Positions 1 through 8,821 of a DNA stretch of 53,029 nt are shown piece after piece. A model generated the notes under the pieces. The model worked only from the letters and a program-made list of their open reading frames with translations. It did no database searches and was not told the origin of the DNA. Origin of the DNA: Bacillota bacterium (lineage in GTDB: Bacteria > Bacillota > Limnochordia > Darwinibacteriales > Darwinibacteriaceae); NCBI GenBank assembly GCA_012521335.1, contig JAAYMM010000002.1:1-53029 (forward strand), in the 5' to 3' direction. Both the position numbers and the translations under genes were made by a program. Position 1 is the first letter of the stretch; the number at the start of each line of letters is the position of its first letter.

Positions 1-1551
1 ACAATAGGCCTAGTAGTGAACTACGGCCAGGTCTATCTGCTGCAGTATACCGGCCAGCGGATCATCTTTGACATCCGCCAGGAGCTCTTTAGCCATATCC
101 AGCGCCTGGCTTTGGCCTTCTTCGACGGTACACCCGTGGGGCGTCTGGTGACCCGGGTGACCAACGACACCGAAAACCTCAATGAGATGTACACCGGGGT
201 TGTGGTCAACCTCTTCAAAGATGTGTTCATGGTTTTGGGGATCATCGTGGTCATGTTCAAACTGGATGTGCGCTTGACTTTGGCCTCCCTGGCGGTCCTT
301 CCGGTGATCGTGGTGATGACGGCCGTTTTCCGCACCAAGGCCAGAGCGGCCTACCGGGAAACCAGGGTGCGTCTGGCGCGGATCAACGCCAACTTCGCTG
401 AAACCATTTCCGGGATGCGCATCGTGCAGATTTTCCGGCAGGAGAAGCGGAAATATAGGGAGTTCCAGGAGATCAACCGCGATCACTACCAAGCCAGTAT
501 GCGCGAACTGATGGTCTATGCAGTGTTCCGTCCCGCCATCAACTTGGTGGACCTGCTCAGCAAGGTGCTCATCATCTGGGTAGGCGGGCATCTGCTGCTG
601 AAGCGTTCTGTGGAATTTGGGGTGCTTTTTGCCTTTGTAAATTACATGGAGATGATGTTTAGGCCCATCAATGATCTCACAGAGAAGTTCAACATCCTCC
701 AGGCCTCCATGGCCTCGGCAGAGCGCATCTTCCTGATTCTCGATGAAGAGCCGGCGATAAAAGATCCGCCCCAGCCTGTGCCCATGGGGCAGGTCAAAGG
801 GCGCATTGAGTTTAGGAACGTATGGTTTGCCTACGTGGGGGAAGAGTGGGTGCTGAAAGATGTCTCCTTTACGGTGGAGCCCGGCCAAACGGTGGCCTTT
901 GTGGGGGCCACCGGTGCCGGTAAAACCACCATCATGAACCTGCTTACCCGCTTTTACGATATCCAAAAAGGCCAGATCTTGATCGACGGGCGGGATATCA
1001 GGGAGTTCAGCACAGAAGAGCTGCGGCGCAGTATCGGCCTGGTCATGCAGGACGTGTTCCTCTTCTCAGGCAACATTAGGGAGAACATCCGGCTGTACAA
1101 CCCGGAGATCACTCCAGAGCAGATCGAGGCTGTGGCCCGCTACGTCAACGCTCACCACTTTATCGAAAAACTGCCGCAGAAGTATGATGAGCCAGTGACT
1201 GAGCGGGGCTCTACCCTTTCTGCCGGTCAAAGGCAGCTCATTGCCTTCGCGCGCACCTTGGCTTACGATCCAGCCATCTTGATCTTGGATGAAGCCACGG
1301 CCAATATCGACACGGAAACGGAGCAGCTGATCCAGGATGCCCTGCCCAAACTTCTGCAGGGGCGGACAAGTCTCGTGGTGGCCCACCGGTTGTCTACCAT
1401 CCAAGACGCTGACCTGATCATTGTCATGCATAAGGGTCGGGTGCACGAAATGGGCAGCCACCAGGAGCTGCTGGCAAAGAAAGGGCTGTACTACAACCTG
1501 TTCCTGCTCCAATACAAGGAAGACTTCAGCGGAGTGGAGGGGGCAGTCTAG
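1..1551 (+). CDS. ABC exporter, fused membrane and ATPase domains (5' end cut off)
   Basis: The reading frame is open from base 1, so the gene begins before the window; 516 residues are visible of the roughly 580-600 usual for this half-transporter class. The first ~240 residues are the end of a type I exporter membrane domain with hydrophobic segments. The nucleotide-binding domain follows: Walker A GATGAGKTT (about residue 301), signature LSAGQ (about 406), Walker B ILILDEA and the switch histidine in AHRLS (about 461). It should drive ATP-dependent export as a homo- or heterodimer in the cytoplasmic membrane. The architecture resembles the YfiB/YfiC and LmrC/D multidrug type; the substrate cannot be read from sequence, and a paired half-transporter may lie just upstream. 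A strong terminator follows within the next gene. Confidence 0.93.
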   Translation, partial: TIGLVVNYGQVYLLQYTGQRIIFDIRQELFSHIQRLALAFFDGTPVGRLVTRVTNDTENLNEMYTGVVVNLFKDVFMVLGIIVVMFKLDVRLTLASLAVLPVIVVMTAVFRTKARAAYRETRVRLARINANFAETISGMRIVQIFRQEKRKYREFQEINRDHYQASMRELMVYAVFRPAINLVDLLSKVLIIWVGGHLLLKRSVEFGVLFAFVNYMEMMFRPINDLTEKFNILQASMASAERIFLILDEEPAIKDPPQPVPMGQVKGRIEFRNVWFAYVGEEWVLKDVSFTVEPGQTVAFVGATGAGKTTIMNLLTRFYDIQKGQILIDGRDIREFSTEELRRSIGLVMQDVFLFSGNIRENIRLYNPEITPEQIEAVARYVNAHHFIEKLPQKYDEPVTERGSTLSAGQRQLIAFARTLAYDPAILILDEATANIDTETEQLIQDALPKLLQGRTSLVVAHRLSTIQDADLIIVMHKGRVHEMGSHQELLAKKGLYYNLFLLQYKEDFSGVEGAV

Positions 1552-2399
1552 GCCGGTAAGTAGCTGCTGAACTCATGGTATGGTACAGGAGAGCTTATTT
1601 TCACAAGCTCTCCTTTTTTGTGGGGATGGGGAAAGCTCACGCTCCAGGCGTGCAGGGCCAAACGCCCCTCCTCCTGGTGCCCGGGGCCGTAGCGCCTGTC
1701 ACCTAAGAGGGGATGGCCGATGGACGCTAGATGCCTTCTAATCTGGTGAGTACGCCCCGTGATAATCTCCACAGACAGTTCGGTGCAGTGAGGGTGGACC
1801 TTGAGGGGCTCAACGCGGGTGAGGGCGGGCTGGCCGCCAATAGGCAGGTCGATCTCGCGCCCGTCGGTTAGTAGTCCCCGGCAAATGGCGTAATAGCGGC
1901 GCTGCACAAGGCCTTGCCCCCAGAACTCCGTAAGCGCGGTCTGGGTGTGGGCATCCTTAGCGAAGATCACAACTCCCGATGCGGGGGTGTCCAGACGGTG
2001 CACAGGCCGAGGCGTGAGCCGCAGGCCGTGCGCGAGAAAATAACTGGCCACTTGATTGGCTGCGCCCTGCGCTTCCTCTAGGGAATAGGTAGGCAGACCG
2101 GCTGGCTTGTGGACGCCCAACAGCCAGCGGTCTTCGTACAAGATTCTTATATCCTTAGGGCTGGCCACCGGTATTTTGACTTGCTCTTGAGCGGGCAGGG
2201 TTACCTGCACCCAATCGCCGGCCTTTAGGCGTGCCTTGCTGTGGGCAGGACGCCCATTGAGCAGCAGCCCTCCGGTGCGTACCGCCTTCTGCAGTTTGCG
2301 GCTGGACATGCCTAAGATTTGTCTGGCGTAGACTCCTAGTTCCATGCCTGCGCTGCCAGGTTCCACCTGGGCCTTGGCCAATACAACTCTATCCTGCAT
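1548..2399 (-). CDS. RluA-family pseudouridine synthase
   Basis: The 283-residue protein isomerises specific uridines in rRNA or tRNA to pseudouridine. An S4 RNA-binding domain occupies about residues 20-75. The catalytic domain carries VHKPAG (96-101) and HRLDTPASG (134-142), where D137 is the expected catalytic aspartate; the usual TSG of the motif is ASG here. The C-terminal end matches the family pattern of a short aromatic-HP strand. It is convergent with the ABC exporter and the two stop codons overlap (TAG on each strand within 1548-1551). Its last ~25 codons contain the exporter's terminator. Which of RluA, RluC or RluD it corresponds to, and so the target uridine, cannot be assigned. 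Confidence 0.93.
   Translation of the reverse strand: MQDRVVLAKAQVEPGSAGMELGVYARQILGMSSRKLQKAVRTGGLLLNGRPAHSKARLKAGDWVQVTLPAQEQVKIPVASPKDIRILYEDRWLLGVHKPAGLPTYSLEEAQGAANQVASYFLAHGLRLTPRPVHRLDTPASGVVIFAKDAHTQTALTEFWGQGLVQRRYYAICRGLLTDGREIDLPIGGQPALTRVEPLKVHPHCTELSVEIITGRTHQIRRHLASIGHPLLGDRRYGPGHQEEGRLALHAWSVSFPHPHKKGELVKISSPVPYHEFSSYLPA
1588..1619 (+). terminator. Intrinsic terminator of the ABC exporter, inside the pseudouridine synthase gene
   Basis: A perfect 9-bp stem (GGAGAGCTT at 1588-1596 with AAGCTCTCC at 1605-1613) with an 8-nt loop is followed by six T (1614-1619). It lies 37 nt after the exporter stop and entirely within the coding sequence of the minus-strand pseudouridine synthase. 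Confidence 0.9.
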
Positions 2400-2467
2400 A
2401 GCGTAAGAACTCCGTTTTTGGTAACTAATTGGCTGTGAGCCCAGGGATCCCTGCTGGTGCCCTTAGG

Positions 2468-3148
2468 CTAGACACTGCGGGCAAAGGTGATGTTCAGCAC
2501 GTTACCCCACTTGTCTAAAGTTGTCTTCATCTGCTGCTTAAAGTCGCCTAAACTCATGATCTGCGAGATAGACGCCATGTTCGTAAACATGTCATAAATG
2601 CCTAGGGCATCATCGTAGGCGGCTTTCAACTCGGCCAGGCTTTCCCGCAGCTCAGCATTGACTTCTCTGAGCTTGGCGTTTTCTGCTTCGAGCTGCCTGA
2701 TATAGGCGTCCTTGTCCTCCTGGGTATCAAAGCCCGCGGCGAGATTAGCCAAGGCCTTTATAATGGCGGTTGGTTCGGGGTTGTCCAGGCGCTTTTCTAG
2801 GGACTCCAGTTTGCGGTTGAGCTGCTGCATGTACTCAGGAAGGCCTTGAAACGCTTCCACCAGTTTGGGATCTACGCTGAACTCAAGGCTGGATTTAGGC
2901 GCAGCCGCTTTTGGTTTGGCAGGCGGTTCTTTGCGTTCTTTGCGCAATACGTTGTAATAAAGCATACCAATGGCTGCTTCAGAGCGATGGGGCAGAAGCT
3001 TGGCGGCGCGCCGGAAGGCCTCGGTCAGGGGCAGGTTTTCCTCTTTGGCCTTGAGGGCTTGCTCCCACACCACGTCCTTTTCTTCTTCGGTCCAAAGGCG
3101 CACCCCGCCGCGAGTGGCCAGGGCTCCCTGTTTGTCATCTGCCATCAT
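2468..3148 (-). CDS. RsfA-like Myb/SANT-domain regulator with coiled-coil tail
   Basis: I start the protein at the MMADD methionine pair because AAAGGGGG lies 7 nt upstream; the frame runs further upstream but that part has no ribosome site and a non-protein-like composition. The result is 226 residues. Residues ~15-70 look like the Myb/SANT-type domain of RsfA-family sporulation regulators (LWTEEEKDVVW at the start, a second helix pair around AIGMLYYNVLRKE). A charged linker and a heptad-rich stretch (QLEAENAKLREVNAELRES) suggest dimerisation, followed by a ~40-residue C-terminal domain. In Bacillus, RsfA acts in the forespore; the same role here is inference. It sits between two unrelated minus-strand genes. 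Confidence 0.7.
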   Translation of the reverse strand: MMADDKQGALATRGGVRLWTEEEKDVVWEQALKAKEENLPLTEAFRRAAKLLPHRSEAAIGMLYYNVLRKERKEPPAKPKAAAPKSSLEFSVDPKLVEAFQGLPEYMQQLNRKLESLEKRLDNPEPTAIIKALANLAAGFDTQEDKDAYIRQLEAENAKLREVNAELRESLAELKAAYDDALGIYDMFTNMASISQIMSLGDFKQQMKTTLDKWGNVLNITFARSV

Positions 3149-3316
3149 GATCAATCCCCCTTTGACCTTTGGTTTATCTATTATTATGACCACCAAGGAG
3201 GCTCTTATACTCAACCGTCCCGAACAGGAGGGTTGTATTAGATGTTCACAAAACGCAAAAAGTAAAGGCAAGAAAAGAGGAATCGGCAATAAAGGGTAGA
3301 ATAACAAGGGTTAAAC

Positions 3317-3344
3317 AAAAAAGGTCCTGATTGTCCAGGACCTT
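3317..3344 (-). terminator. Terminator of rqcH
   Basis: Read on the minus strand, AAGGTCCTG (3344-3336) pairs perfectly with CAGGACCTT (3329-3321) around a 6-nt loop, and a run of T follows (3322-3317). It lies 67 nt after the rqcH stop. The region 3149-3316 up to the RsfA-like gene otherwise holds that gene's ribosome site; I see no clear sigma-A promoter there. Confidence 0.9.
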
Positions 3345-3410
3345 GAATTCCAATGAGTGACAAGGGGCAGGCGCAGATGACTGACAAGTGAACTCGCCTG
3401 CTTCTTGTCC

Positions 3411-5123
3411 TCACTGTTTAGGCGGCAGTTGGAACTTGGTGGGATCCACGACCAAGGTCTGCGCCCGCTCATAGTGTACATACCCCGGCTTCGCGCCTTT
3501 GGGTTTGCGGACGTACTTGCGCAGGGTGTAATCCACCTCCGCTTTGGGAGAGCTGCGCTGAGCTGAAAAATAGGCGGCCAATTGGGCAGCCAGCAGCAGC
3601 GTTGTCTCGGGTATTTCACCTTCTGCAAGAACGGCCACATGGCTTCCCGGGGTACCCCGGGCATGCAGCCACAGATGGTTGGGGCTGGCTAAATGGAAGG
3701 TGAGTTCGTCGTTTTGTCGATTGTTGCGCCCAACGAGGATCGTCAAGCCATCTGGTGATAGGTAGCGGTCCGGGCCGGAAGGGGGGCTGATCCGCTCTTT
3801 GGTCTTGGGCGCACCTGTTTCCAGATAGCCTGTGCGCTGCAGTTCCCGTTCGATCTCTTTCACCAAGGCGGTATCGTCCGCCTGCTCGATCTGGAGGAGA
3901 GTATTCTCCAGGTACTGCTTTTCCTCCAATATGGAGTTAAGCAGCTCTTCGCTGTGGCGTTGGCTGGCTTTCGCCTTGTGGTAGCGCTTGAACAGGCGCT
4001 GGATGTTGGCACTGGGCGAAAGGCGCGGATCAAGGGGGATGGTAACCAGACGTCCTTCTTGGAGGTAGTCTGGGAGCTGCACCTCTTCTGCTCCGGCCGG
4101 AATGAGGTGAAAGTAGGCCGTCAGCAGTTCGCCTTGGTGGCGGAGGAGGTCAGCCCGTTCCGCTTCTTGGAGAGCCATCTGGTGGATGGCTTCTTTCTTG
4201 CTCAGGCGTTTCAGGTGTTGGGCCACTTTCCGCCGCAGAGCACCCTTGGCTTCTGAGAGGTGCTTTGTCGCCTGCCTGTGCATTAGTACTGCGGCGATGA
4301 GGCTGTTTACGGAGTCAAAGGGCTGCCCGTTCTGACCAGTGAAGCTGTAGGCGGCATAATCGTCCAGATCCGGGTAATAGCAGGGGTTTCCTCCGGTGGC
4401 CACTTCAGCGAGGAGGTTGCGGAAGGCCTCATGAATTCTGGACCAATCCTCTTCTGCCAGTTCGCCTCTGGTTATCGTGGGGTTCAGGCCCGCCCGGCGA
4501 ACTACTTCCTGGGCGGCCGCCGAACTGAAGCCCTGGAAAGAATCGGCGATCCACTTCCATATTGCAGTCTGCACTGGCAGCAGACGGATTTCGTCTGTAA
4601 AGGCCCCAGGAGATACGGCTGTGGGATCCGCTTTACCTTGATCGGGAGGAGCTGTATAGGGCCTGCCCGGAAGCACAGCCCGTTCCGGAGAGCGTTTTAG
4701 GGCATCGATCAGCAGTCCGTCCCCATCCACAAGGTAAAGGTTGCTCTGCCTGCTCATGATCTCAAAGATCAGGCTCAGCTCGGTTGGCCGCCCCCGTTCG
4801 TCCAAGGCCTCCCAGCGCAGTACAACGATGCGATCAAACCCCCGCTGTTCGATGCTGATTAGGCGGCTGGGTTCCAGGTGTTTGCGCAGAAGCATGCAGA
4901 AGTTAGGCGGGGTCTGCGGATTGACCAGCTGATCATCCACCAGATGCAGGCGGGGGTAGACGGGATCCGCGGAGAGGAGCAGGGTATGGGTTCTCCCCGG
5001 CACCCGCAGCTGCAGGGTGATGGTTGTTTCCTCAGGTTGGTAAATTTTAAGCACGCGACCATTGGTCAGCAGCGGCTGCAGTTCCTTAACCAAAGCGTTG
5101 ATTGTCAGGCCGTCTAGGGGCAT
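3411..5123 (-). CDS. rqcH: RqcH/NFACT ribosome quality-control protein
   Basis: The 570-residue protein belongs to the NFACT (FbpA/Rqc2) family. RqcH binds obstructed 50S subunits carrying peptidyl-tRNA and recruits tRNA-Ala to add C-terminal alanine tails that mark the stalled chain for degradation. The N-terminal NFACT-N domain carries the D97-R98 pair (in GFDRIVVL), at the same residue numbers known to be needed for tailing in Bacillus. A central coiled-coil (about 285-420) and a C-terminal NFACT-R domain (about 450-560, with WLHARGTPGSHV) follow. Older annotations call it a fibronectin-binding protein; the cytoplasmic RqcH role is better supported. The start is fixed by GAGGTGG 5 nt upstream. 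The gene is a single unit with its own promoter and terminator. Confidence 0.95.
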   Translation of the reverse strand: MPLDGLTINALVKELQPLLTNGRVLKIYQPEETTITLQLRVPGRTHTLLLSADPVYPRLHLVDDQLVNPQTPPNFCMLLRKHLEPSRLISIEQRGFDRIVVLRWEALDERGRPTELSLIFEIMSRQSNLYLVDGDGLLIDALKRSPERAVLPGRPYTAPPDQGKADPTAVSPGAFTDEIRLLPVQTAIWKWIADSFQGFSSAAAQEVVRRAGLNPTITRGELAEEDWSRIHEAFRNLLAEVATGGNPCYYPDLDDYAAYSFTGQNGQPFDSVNSLIAAVLMHRQATKHLSEAKGALRRKVAQHLKRLSKKEAIHQMALQEAERADLLRHQGELLTAYFHLIPAGAEEVQLPDYLQEGRLVTIPLDPRLSPSANIQRLFKRYHKAKASQRHSEELLNSILEEKQYLENTLLQIEQADDTALVKEIERELQRTGYLETGAPKTKERISPPSGPDRYLSPDGLTILVGRNNRQNDELTFHLASPNHLWLHARGTPGSHVAVLAEGEIPETTLLLAAQLAAYFSAQRSSPKAEVDYTLRKYVRKPKGAKPGYVHYERAQTLVVDPTKFQLPPKQ

Positions 5124-5142
5124 AGTACCACCTCGCCTGCCT

Positions 5143-5171
5143 ATTATATCACCTCCTAATCCCGGTCACAA
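5143..5171 (-). promoter_or_regulatory. Sigma-A promoter of rqcH
   Basis: On the minus strand a TTGTGA element (5171-5166) is followed after 17 nt by TATAAT (5148-5143), preceded by an extended TG. It lies 19 nt upstream of the rqcH start codon. Confidence 0.65.
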
Positions 5172-5229
5172 CTAAGCAGGTGATCGGCGGGCAGTGGCGA
5201 AGTAAGGAGCCGGTAAGGAGATGTTGCTC

Positions 5230-5964
5230 ATGAAGAGGCGCACAATACTAGCTTTAGTTGTGTTGGCTGTGGTATCGGGGGTTGTCCTGGCCCAGACCGG
5301 CACGTCCGTTGACTATCTGCAGAACGGCTTTCAGGCGCTGTTTTATCATGCGGTCAGAGTTGAAGAGTCATTTCCCCGCATCAATCCCCTGGGTCTAGCC
5401 ATCGAGGAACTGACCAAGGCTGCCCGGGTGCACACTCAAGCGGGAGAAGCGAATCTGCTCTTGGGTCTGATCTACAGTCACCTCCAGCGTCCAGGCACTG
5501 CCCTCGGCTACTATCTGGAGTTCTCCCAGCTTCACCCGGAAGAAGCCTGGGTGCATGCCCTCATTGGCGACCTTTATCTGGAAATGGGGCGTCTCAGTGA
5601 AGCGGAGAAAAGCTACCGGAAGGCCTTGGAGGCCGCTCCCGATGGGGAAACCTGGGCCCGTGCTTACTTTGGCGTGGGCAGTGTGGCCTTGGAGCGTCAG
5701 CAGTACCAGGAGGCCAAGGAAGCCTTTGAACTGGCTCTCCAAGATGCACAGGACTTCTTTGCAGCCCGTTTGGGCCTGGGCAAGTCCTTGTATTACCTTG
5801 GCGAGTATGAGGCGGCAGTGGAGGTGCTAGAGCTGGCTCAGCTGCAAGCACCCCGATCCCTCAGCATGCTCGAGTACTTAGGGTTGAGCTATGAAGCTGT
5901 AGGCCGTGCCGAGCAGGCTGCGCACGTATTTTCCCGCCTAGATGAGCTGCGCGCTGCGAACTAA
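5230..5964 (+). CDS. Exported TPR-repeat protein
   Basis: The ATG at 5230 is preferred over the one at 5221: AAGGAG ends directly against 5221 but sits 9 nt before 5230. The 244-residue product opens with a signal peptide (MKRR, then a ~17-residue hydrophobic stretch ending VVLAQ, probable cleavage after VLA). About five tetratricopeptide repeats follow, recognisable from patterns such as EAEKSYRKALEAAP and EAKEAFELALQDA. No catalytic motif is visible. TPR proteins scaffold other proteins, so a role outside the membrane, perhaps with the cell wall or the neighbouring transport genes, is possible but unproven. It stands alone between rqcH (divergent) and the Ca2+ ATPase. Confidence 0.85.
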   Translation: MKRRTILALVVLAVVSGVVLAQTGTSVDYLQNGFQALFYHAVRVEESFPRINPLGLAIEELTKAARVHTQAGEANLLLGLIYSHLQRPGTALGYYLEFSQLHPEEAWVHALIGDLYLEMGRLSEAEKSYRKALEAAPDGETWARAYFGVGSVALERQQYQEAKEAFELALQDAQDFFAARLGLGKSLYYLGEYEAAVEVLELAQLQAPRSLSMLEYLGLSYEAVGRAEQAAHVFSRLDELRAAN

Positions 5965-6002
5965 GTTCGCTAAAGCCTCAGCTCGCGGCGTACTATTTTT
6001 CC

Positions 6003-6071
6003 CTTTCCCAGAATAAAGATGGCGTGAGAAGAACGGGCACATCAAGTACGTGCCCGATTATTCTGGGAAAG
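6003..6071 (+). promoter_or_regulatory. Nested long hairpin before the P-type ATPase start
   Basis: A perfect 14-bp inverted repeat (CTTTCCCAGAATAA at 6003-6016, TTATTCTGGGAAAG at 6058-6071) encloses a second perfect 7-bp helix (CGGGCAC at 6034-6040, GTGCCCG at 6050-6056), with a 17-nt bulge on the left and one base on the right. There is no T-run, so it is not a standard terminator. The 3' arm contains the purine-rich sequence just upstream of the preferred ATPase start (GTG 6083), so the structure could hide the ribosome site or be part of an ion-responsive leader. It does not match the yybP-ykoY or M-box motifs as I know them. Confidence 0.6.
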
Positions 6072-6082
6072 AAGTGAGGTTT

Positions 6083-8752
6083 GTGCTCAGACACTGGCAT
6101 GTGCTGCCCATATCTAGACTCGTGCAGGAGTTGAGCGTCAACCCCAATGAGGGGCTTTCCTCCCGGGAAGCCAAAGCGCGCCTGGACCGCTGCGGACCCA
6201 ATGTGCTCACAACCAAACCGCCAATCTCTCCTTGGCGGATTTTTCTTAGTCAGTTTCAGGATTTCATGGTGCTGGTGCTTTTGGGGACGGTGGTTATCTC
6301 CGTACTGCTGGGCGAGTACTTGGATGCCGCGGCCATTTTTGCCATCCTGTTCCTCAATGCCGTTCTAGGTTTCGTCCAGGAATTCCGGGCGGAAAGGTCC
6401 ATCGAGCTGCTGGGCCGGATGGCGGCTGACCACTGCCGGGTGATCAGGGACGGGCACAAGACCGTGCTCGACGCCTCCCAATTGGTTCCTGGCGATATTA
6501 TCCTCCTGGAACCCGGAGATCGCGTGCCCGCTGATGCTCGGCTGTTGGAATCTCAGCTGCTGAGTGTAGATGAAGCCAACCTGACAGGTGAATCTGTGCC
6601 GGTGAGCAAGGATGAGCGGTTCCTCGGCGATGAGAACACGCCTTTGGGAGACCGCAGAAATGTGGTGTACAAAAGCACCTTGGTCACCAGGGGGTTTGCC
6701 ACAGCAGTGGTGACCGCAACTGGGATGGACACGGAGATCGGTAAGATCGCCCACCTGCTGCAGGAGGAGCGGAGTGCTCAGACTCCTCTGCAGAGGCGCC
6801 TGCAGCAGTTGGGCAAGATCCTCGTTCTGGCCTGTGCTGCCATCGTGGCGGTGGTATTCCTTGCCGGTGTGCGGCAGGGCCTGCCTGTCTACAAGATGTT
6901 CATGGTGGCTGTCACATTGGCTGTGGCCGCCATTCCCGAGGGGCTGCCGGCGGTGGTTACCATAGCCCTCTCTGTGGGGGTGCAGCGCATGAGCCGGCAG
7001 AATGCCATCATCCGCCAGCTGCCGGCGGTGGAGACGCTGGGCTGTGCCACCGTGATCTGCTCTGACAAGACCGGCACGCTAACTCTGAACCAAATGGAAG
7101 TCCAACAGATCTGGACTGCCAGAGGCCTTTACACTCTGCAGGAACGGCCGAAACTGCAGGTGGATCCCCAGCTCCAAGATGATCTCTGGTACACGGTGGC
7201 TGTTGGTGCCTTGTGCACCAAAGCTGAAGTATACGAAGATGGCAGTTTCTTCGGGGAGCCCACGGAAGTGGCCTTGCTGCGCCTCGCGGAGAGGATCGGG
7301 TTGAGCCAGAGGAAGCTCAGAAGGGTCTATCAAGAAGTGGCTGGCATCCCCTTCAACTCAGAGCGCAAGCGCATGTCTGTGGTGGTGAAGGCTGGGCGAG
7401 AACACACCGCCCTGGTCAAAGGGGCTCCCGATGTGGTGCTGCCTCGCTGTACCCACGTTTTGGTGGGCACTCAGGTGGTGCGCCTAACCCAGGAACGCCG
7501 CCGGGAAGCCTTAGCAGTGCTTGACTCCATGGCTGACCACGCTCTGCGGGTTCTGGCCACGGCCTTTAAGCCGCTCGGGGGGCAGCTGCCTTCTGAGGAG
7601 CAGTGGGAGCAGGGGCTGATCTTAACAGGTTTTGTGGGTATGATCGATCCTCCCAGGCCTGAGGTGGCCGGCGCTGTGCAGGCTGCCCGCTTAGGGGGTG
7701 TGCGTACTATCATGGTTACTGGGGATCACAAAAAGACCGCTGCCGCCATCGCTGACCAAATCGGGCTGTTCACCCCGGAGGCACACCAGGTGCTCACTGG
7801 CGCCGAATGGGAGGCCTTGACTCCCCTGGAGCAAAAGGAGGAGATCAAGTCCACCGCGGTTTTCGCCCGAGTAGAGCCCGCCCACAAGCTGTCCATTGTC
7901 CGGGCGCTGCAGGCCAACGGGGAAGTTGTGGCCATGACCGGCGATGGGGTGAACGATGCTCCAGCGGTGAAGGAGGCCCATATCGGAATAGCCATGGGGG
8001 TACAGGGAACCGATGTGACCCGGGAAGCCTCAGACATGGTGCTCCTAGATGACAACTTCGGCACCATCATCAAGGCAGTGCGGGAAGGCAGGGGGATCTA
8101 CGACAACATCCGCAAGTTCATCCGCTACCTCTTGGGCTGCAACGTGGGGGAAGTGCTCACCATGCTGGTGGCGACCCTGCTGGGCCTGCCGCTGCCCCTC
8201 GTTCCTCTGCAGATTTTGTGGATGAACCTGGTGACCGATGGCCTGCCCGCTATCGCCTTGGGTCTTGAACCGGTGGAGCGCGATATTATGCTGCAAAAAC
8301 CGCGCAATCCCCGGGAAGGGGTCTTGGCCCGAGGCTTGCTCAAGCGGATTCTGTTTTCTGGGGTGACCATCAGCCTGGCGGCAGTCACCCTGTTCGTGTT
8401 CAGCCTGTGGTTCTATCCCGGCCAGCTGGAGCGCAGCCGCACCCTGGCTTTCACCACTTTGGTTTTTGCTCAGCTTATCTACGCTTTCCAATGCCGTTAC
8501 GAACGCCACTCCCTTTTTGAGCTGGGCATCTGGGGAAACCTGTACCTGATCTTGGCCGTGCTCATCTCAGGTGGCGCGCATATCTTTCTGCTGTATACTC
8601 CCTTTATGGGCAGGTTGTTCCAAACAGTGCCTTTGAATCTTGATGACTGGCTTTTGGTCGGTGTTTTCGCCTCTTTCCCCCTGTTTGCTGAAACAGTGGG
8701 CCTCATGCTTAAGCGGGCAGTGAGAAGGCATTTCTCCTTCTTGAAAGTTTAA
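6083..8752 (+). CDS. P-type Ca2+-transporting ATPase (PIIA, PMR1/SERCA-like)
   Basis: This 889-residue pump uses ATP to expel Ca2+ across the membrane. Numbered from GTG 6083: TGES (168-171) of the actuator domain, PEGLP in M4 (E286), the phosphorylated D328 in SDKTGTLT, and TGDGVNDAP of the hinge. Ca2+ ligands of SERCA are present in M5 (N687, E690 in NVGE) and M6 (N715, T718, D719 in NLVTDG). A longer start at GTG 6050 is possible, but it lies inside the hairpin and has no ribosome site; homologues begin near the HWHVLP segment, which fits 6083. About ten membrane segments are expected. Mn2+ transport, as in SPCA pumps, is an alternative. Confidence 0.93.
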   Translation: MLRHWHVLPISRLVQELSVNPNEGLSSREAKARLDRCGPNVLTTKPPISPWRIFLSQFQDFMVLVLLGTVVISVLLGEYLDAAAIFAILFLNAVLGFVQEFRAERSIELLGRMAADHCRVIRDGHKTVLDASQLVPGDIILLEPGDRVPADARLLESQLLSVDEANLTGESVPVSKDERFLGDENTPLGDRRNVVYKSTLVTRGFATAVVTATGMDTEIGKIAHLLQEERSAQTPLQRRLQQLGKILVLACAAIVAVVFLAGVRQGLPVYKMFMVAVTLAVAAIPEGLPAVVTIALSVGVQRMSRQNAIIRQLPAVETLGCATVICSDKTGTLTLNQMEVQQIWTARGLYTLQERPKLQVDPQLQDDLWYTVAVGALCTKAEVYEDGSFFGEPTEVALLRLAERIGLSQRKLRRVYQEVAGIPFNSERKRMSVVVKAGREHTALVKGAPDVVLPRCTHVLVGTQVVRLTQERRREALAVLDSMADHALRVLATAFKPLGGQLPSEEQWEQGLILTGFVGMIDPPRPEVAGAVQAARLGGVRTIMVTGDHKKTAAAIADQIGLFTPEAHQVLTGAEWEALTPLEQKEEIKSTAVFARVEPAHKLSIVRALQANGEVVAMTGDGVNDAPAVKEAHIGIAMGVQGTDVTREASDMVLLDDNFGTIIKAVREGRGIYDNIRKFIRYLLGCNVGEVLTMLVATLLGLPLPLVPLQILWMNLVTDGLPAIALGLEPVERDIMLQKPRNPREGVLARGLLKRILFSGVTISLAAVTLFVFSLWFYPGQLERSRTLAFTTLVFAQLIYAFQCRYERHSLFELGIWGNLYLILAVLISGGAHIFLLYTPFMGRLFQTVPLNLDDWLLVGVFASFPLFAETVGLMLKRAVRRHFSFLKV

Positions 8753-8821
8753 TGAGCTGGCAGGATTATTTTACCAGAGCCAGAATAAAACGAGTAATAC
8801 ACTAAGCTTTGGAGGAAACCC

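Noticed and set aside
10-966. A 318-codon open frame on the minus strand opposite the ABC exporter
   Set aside because: Composition rich in H, P and G without family motifs; it mirrors the exporter's codon pattern and has no ribosome site.
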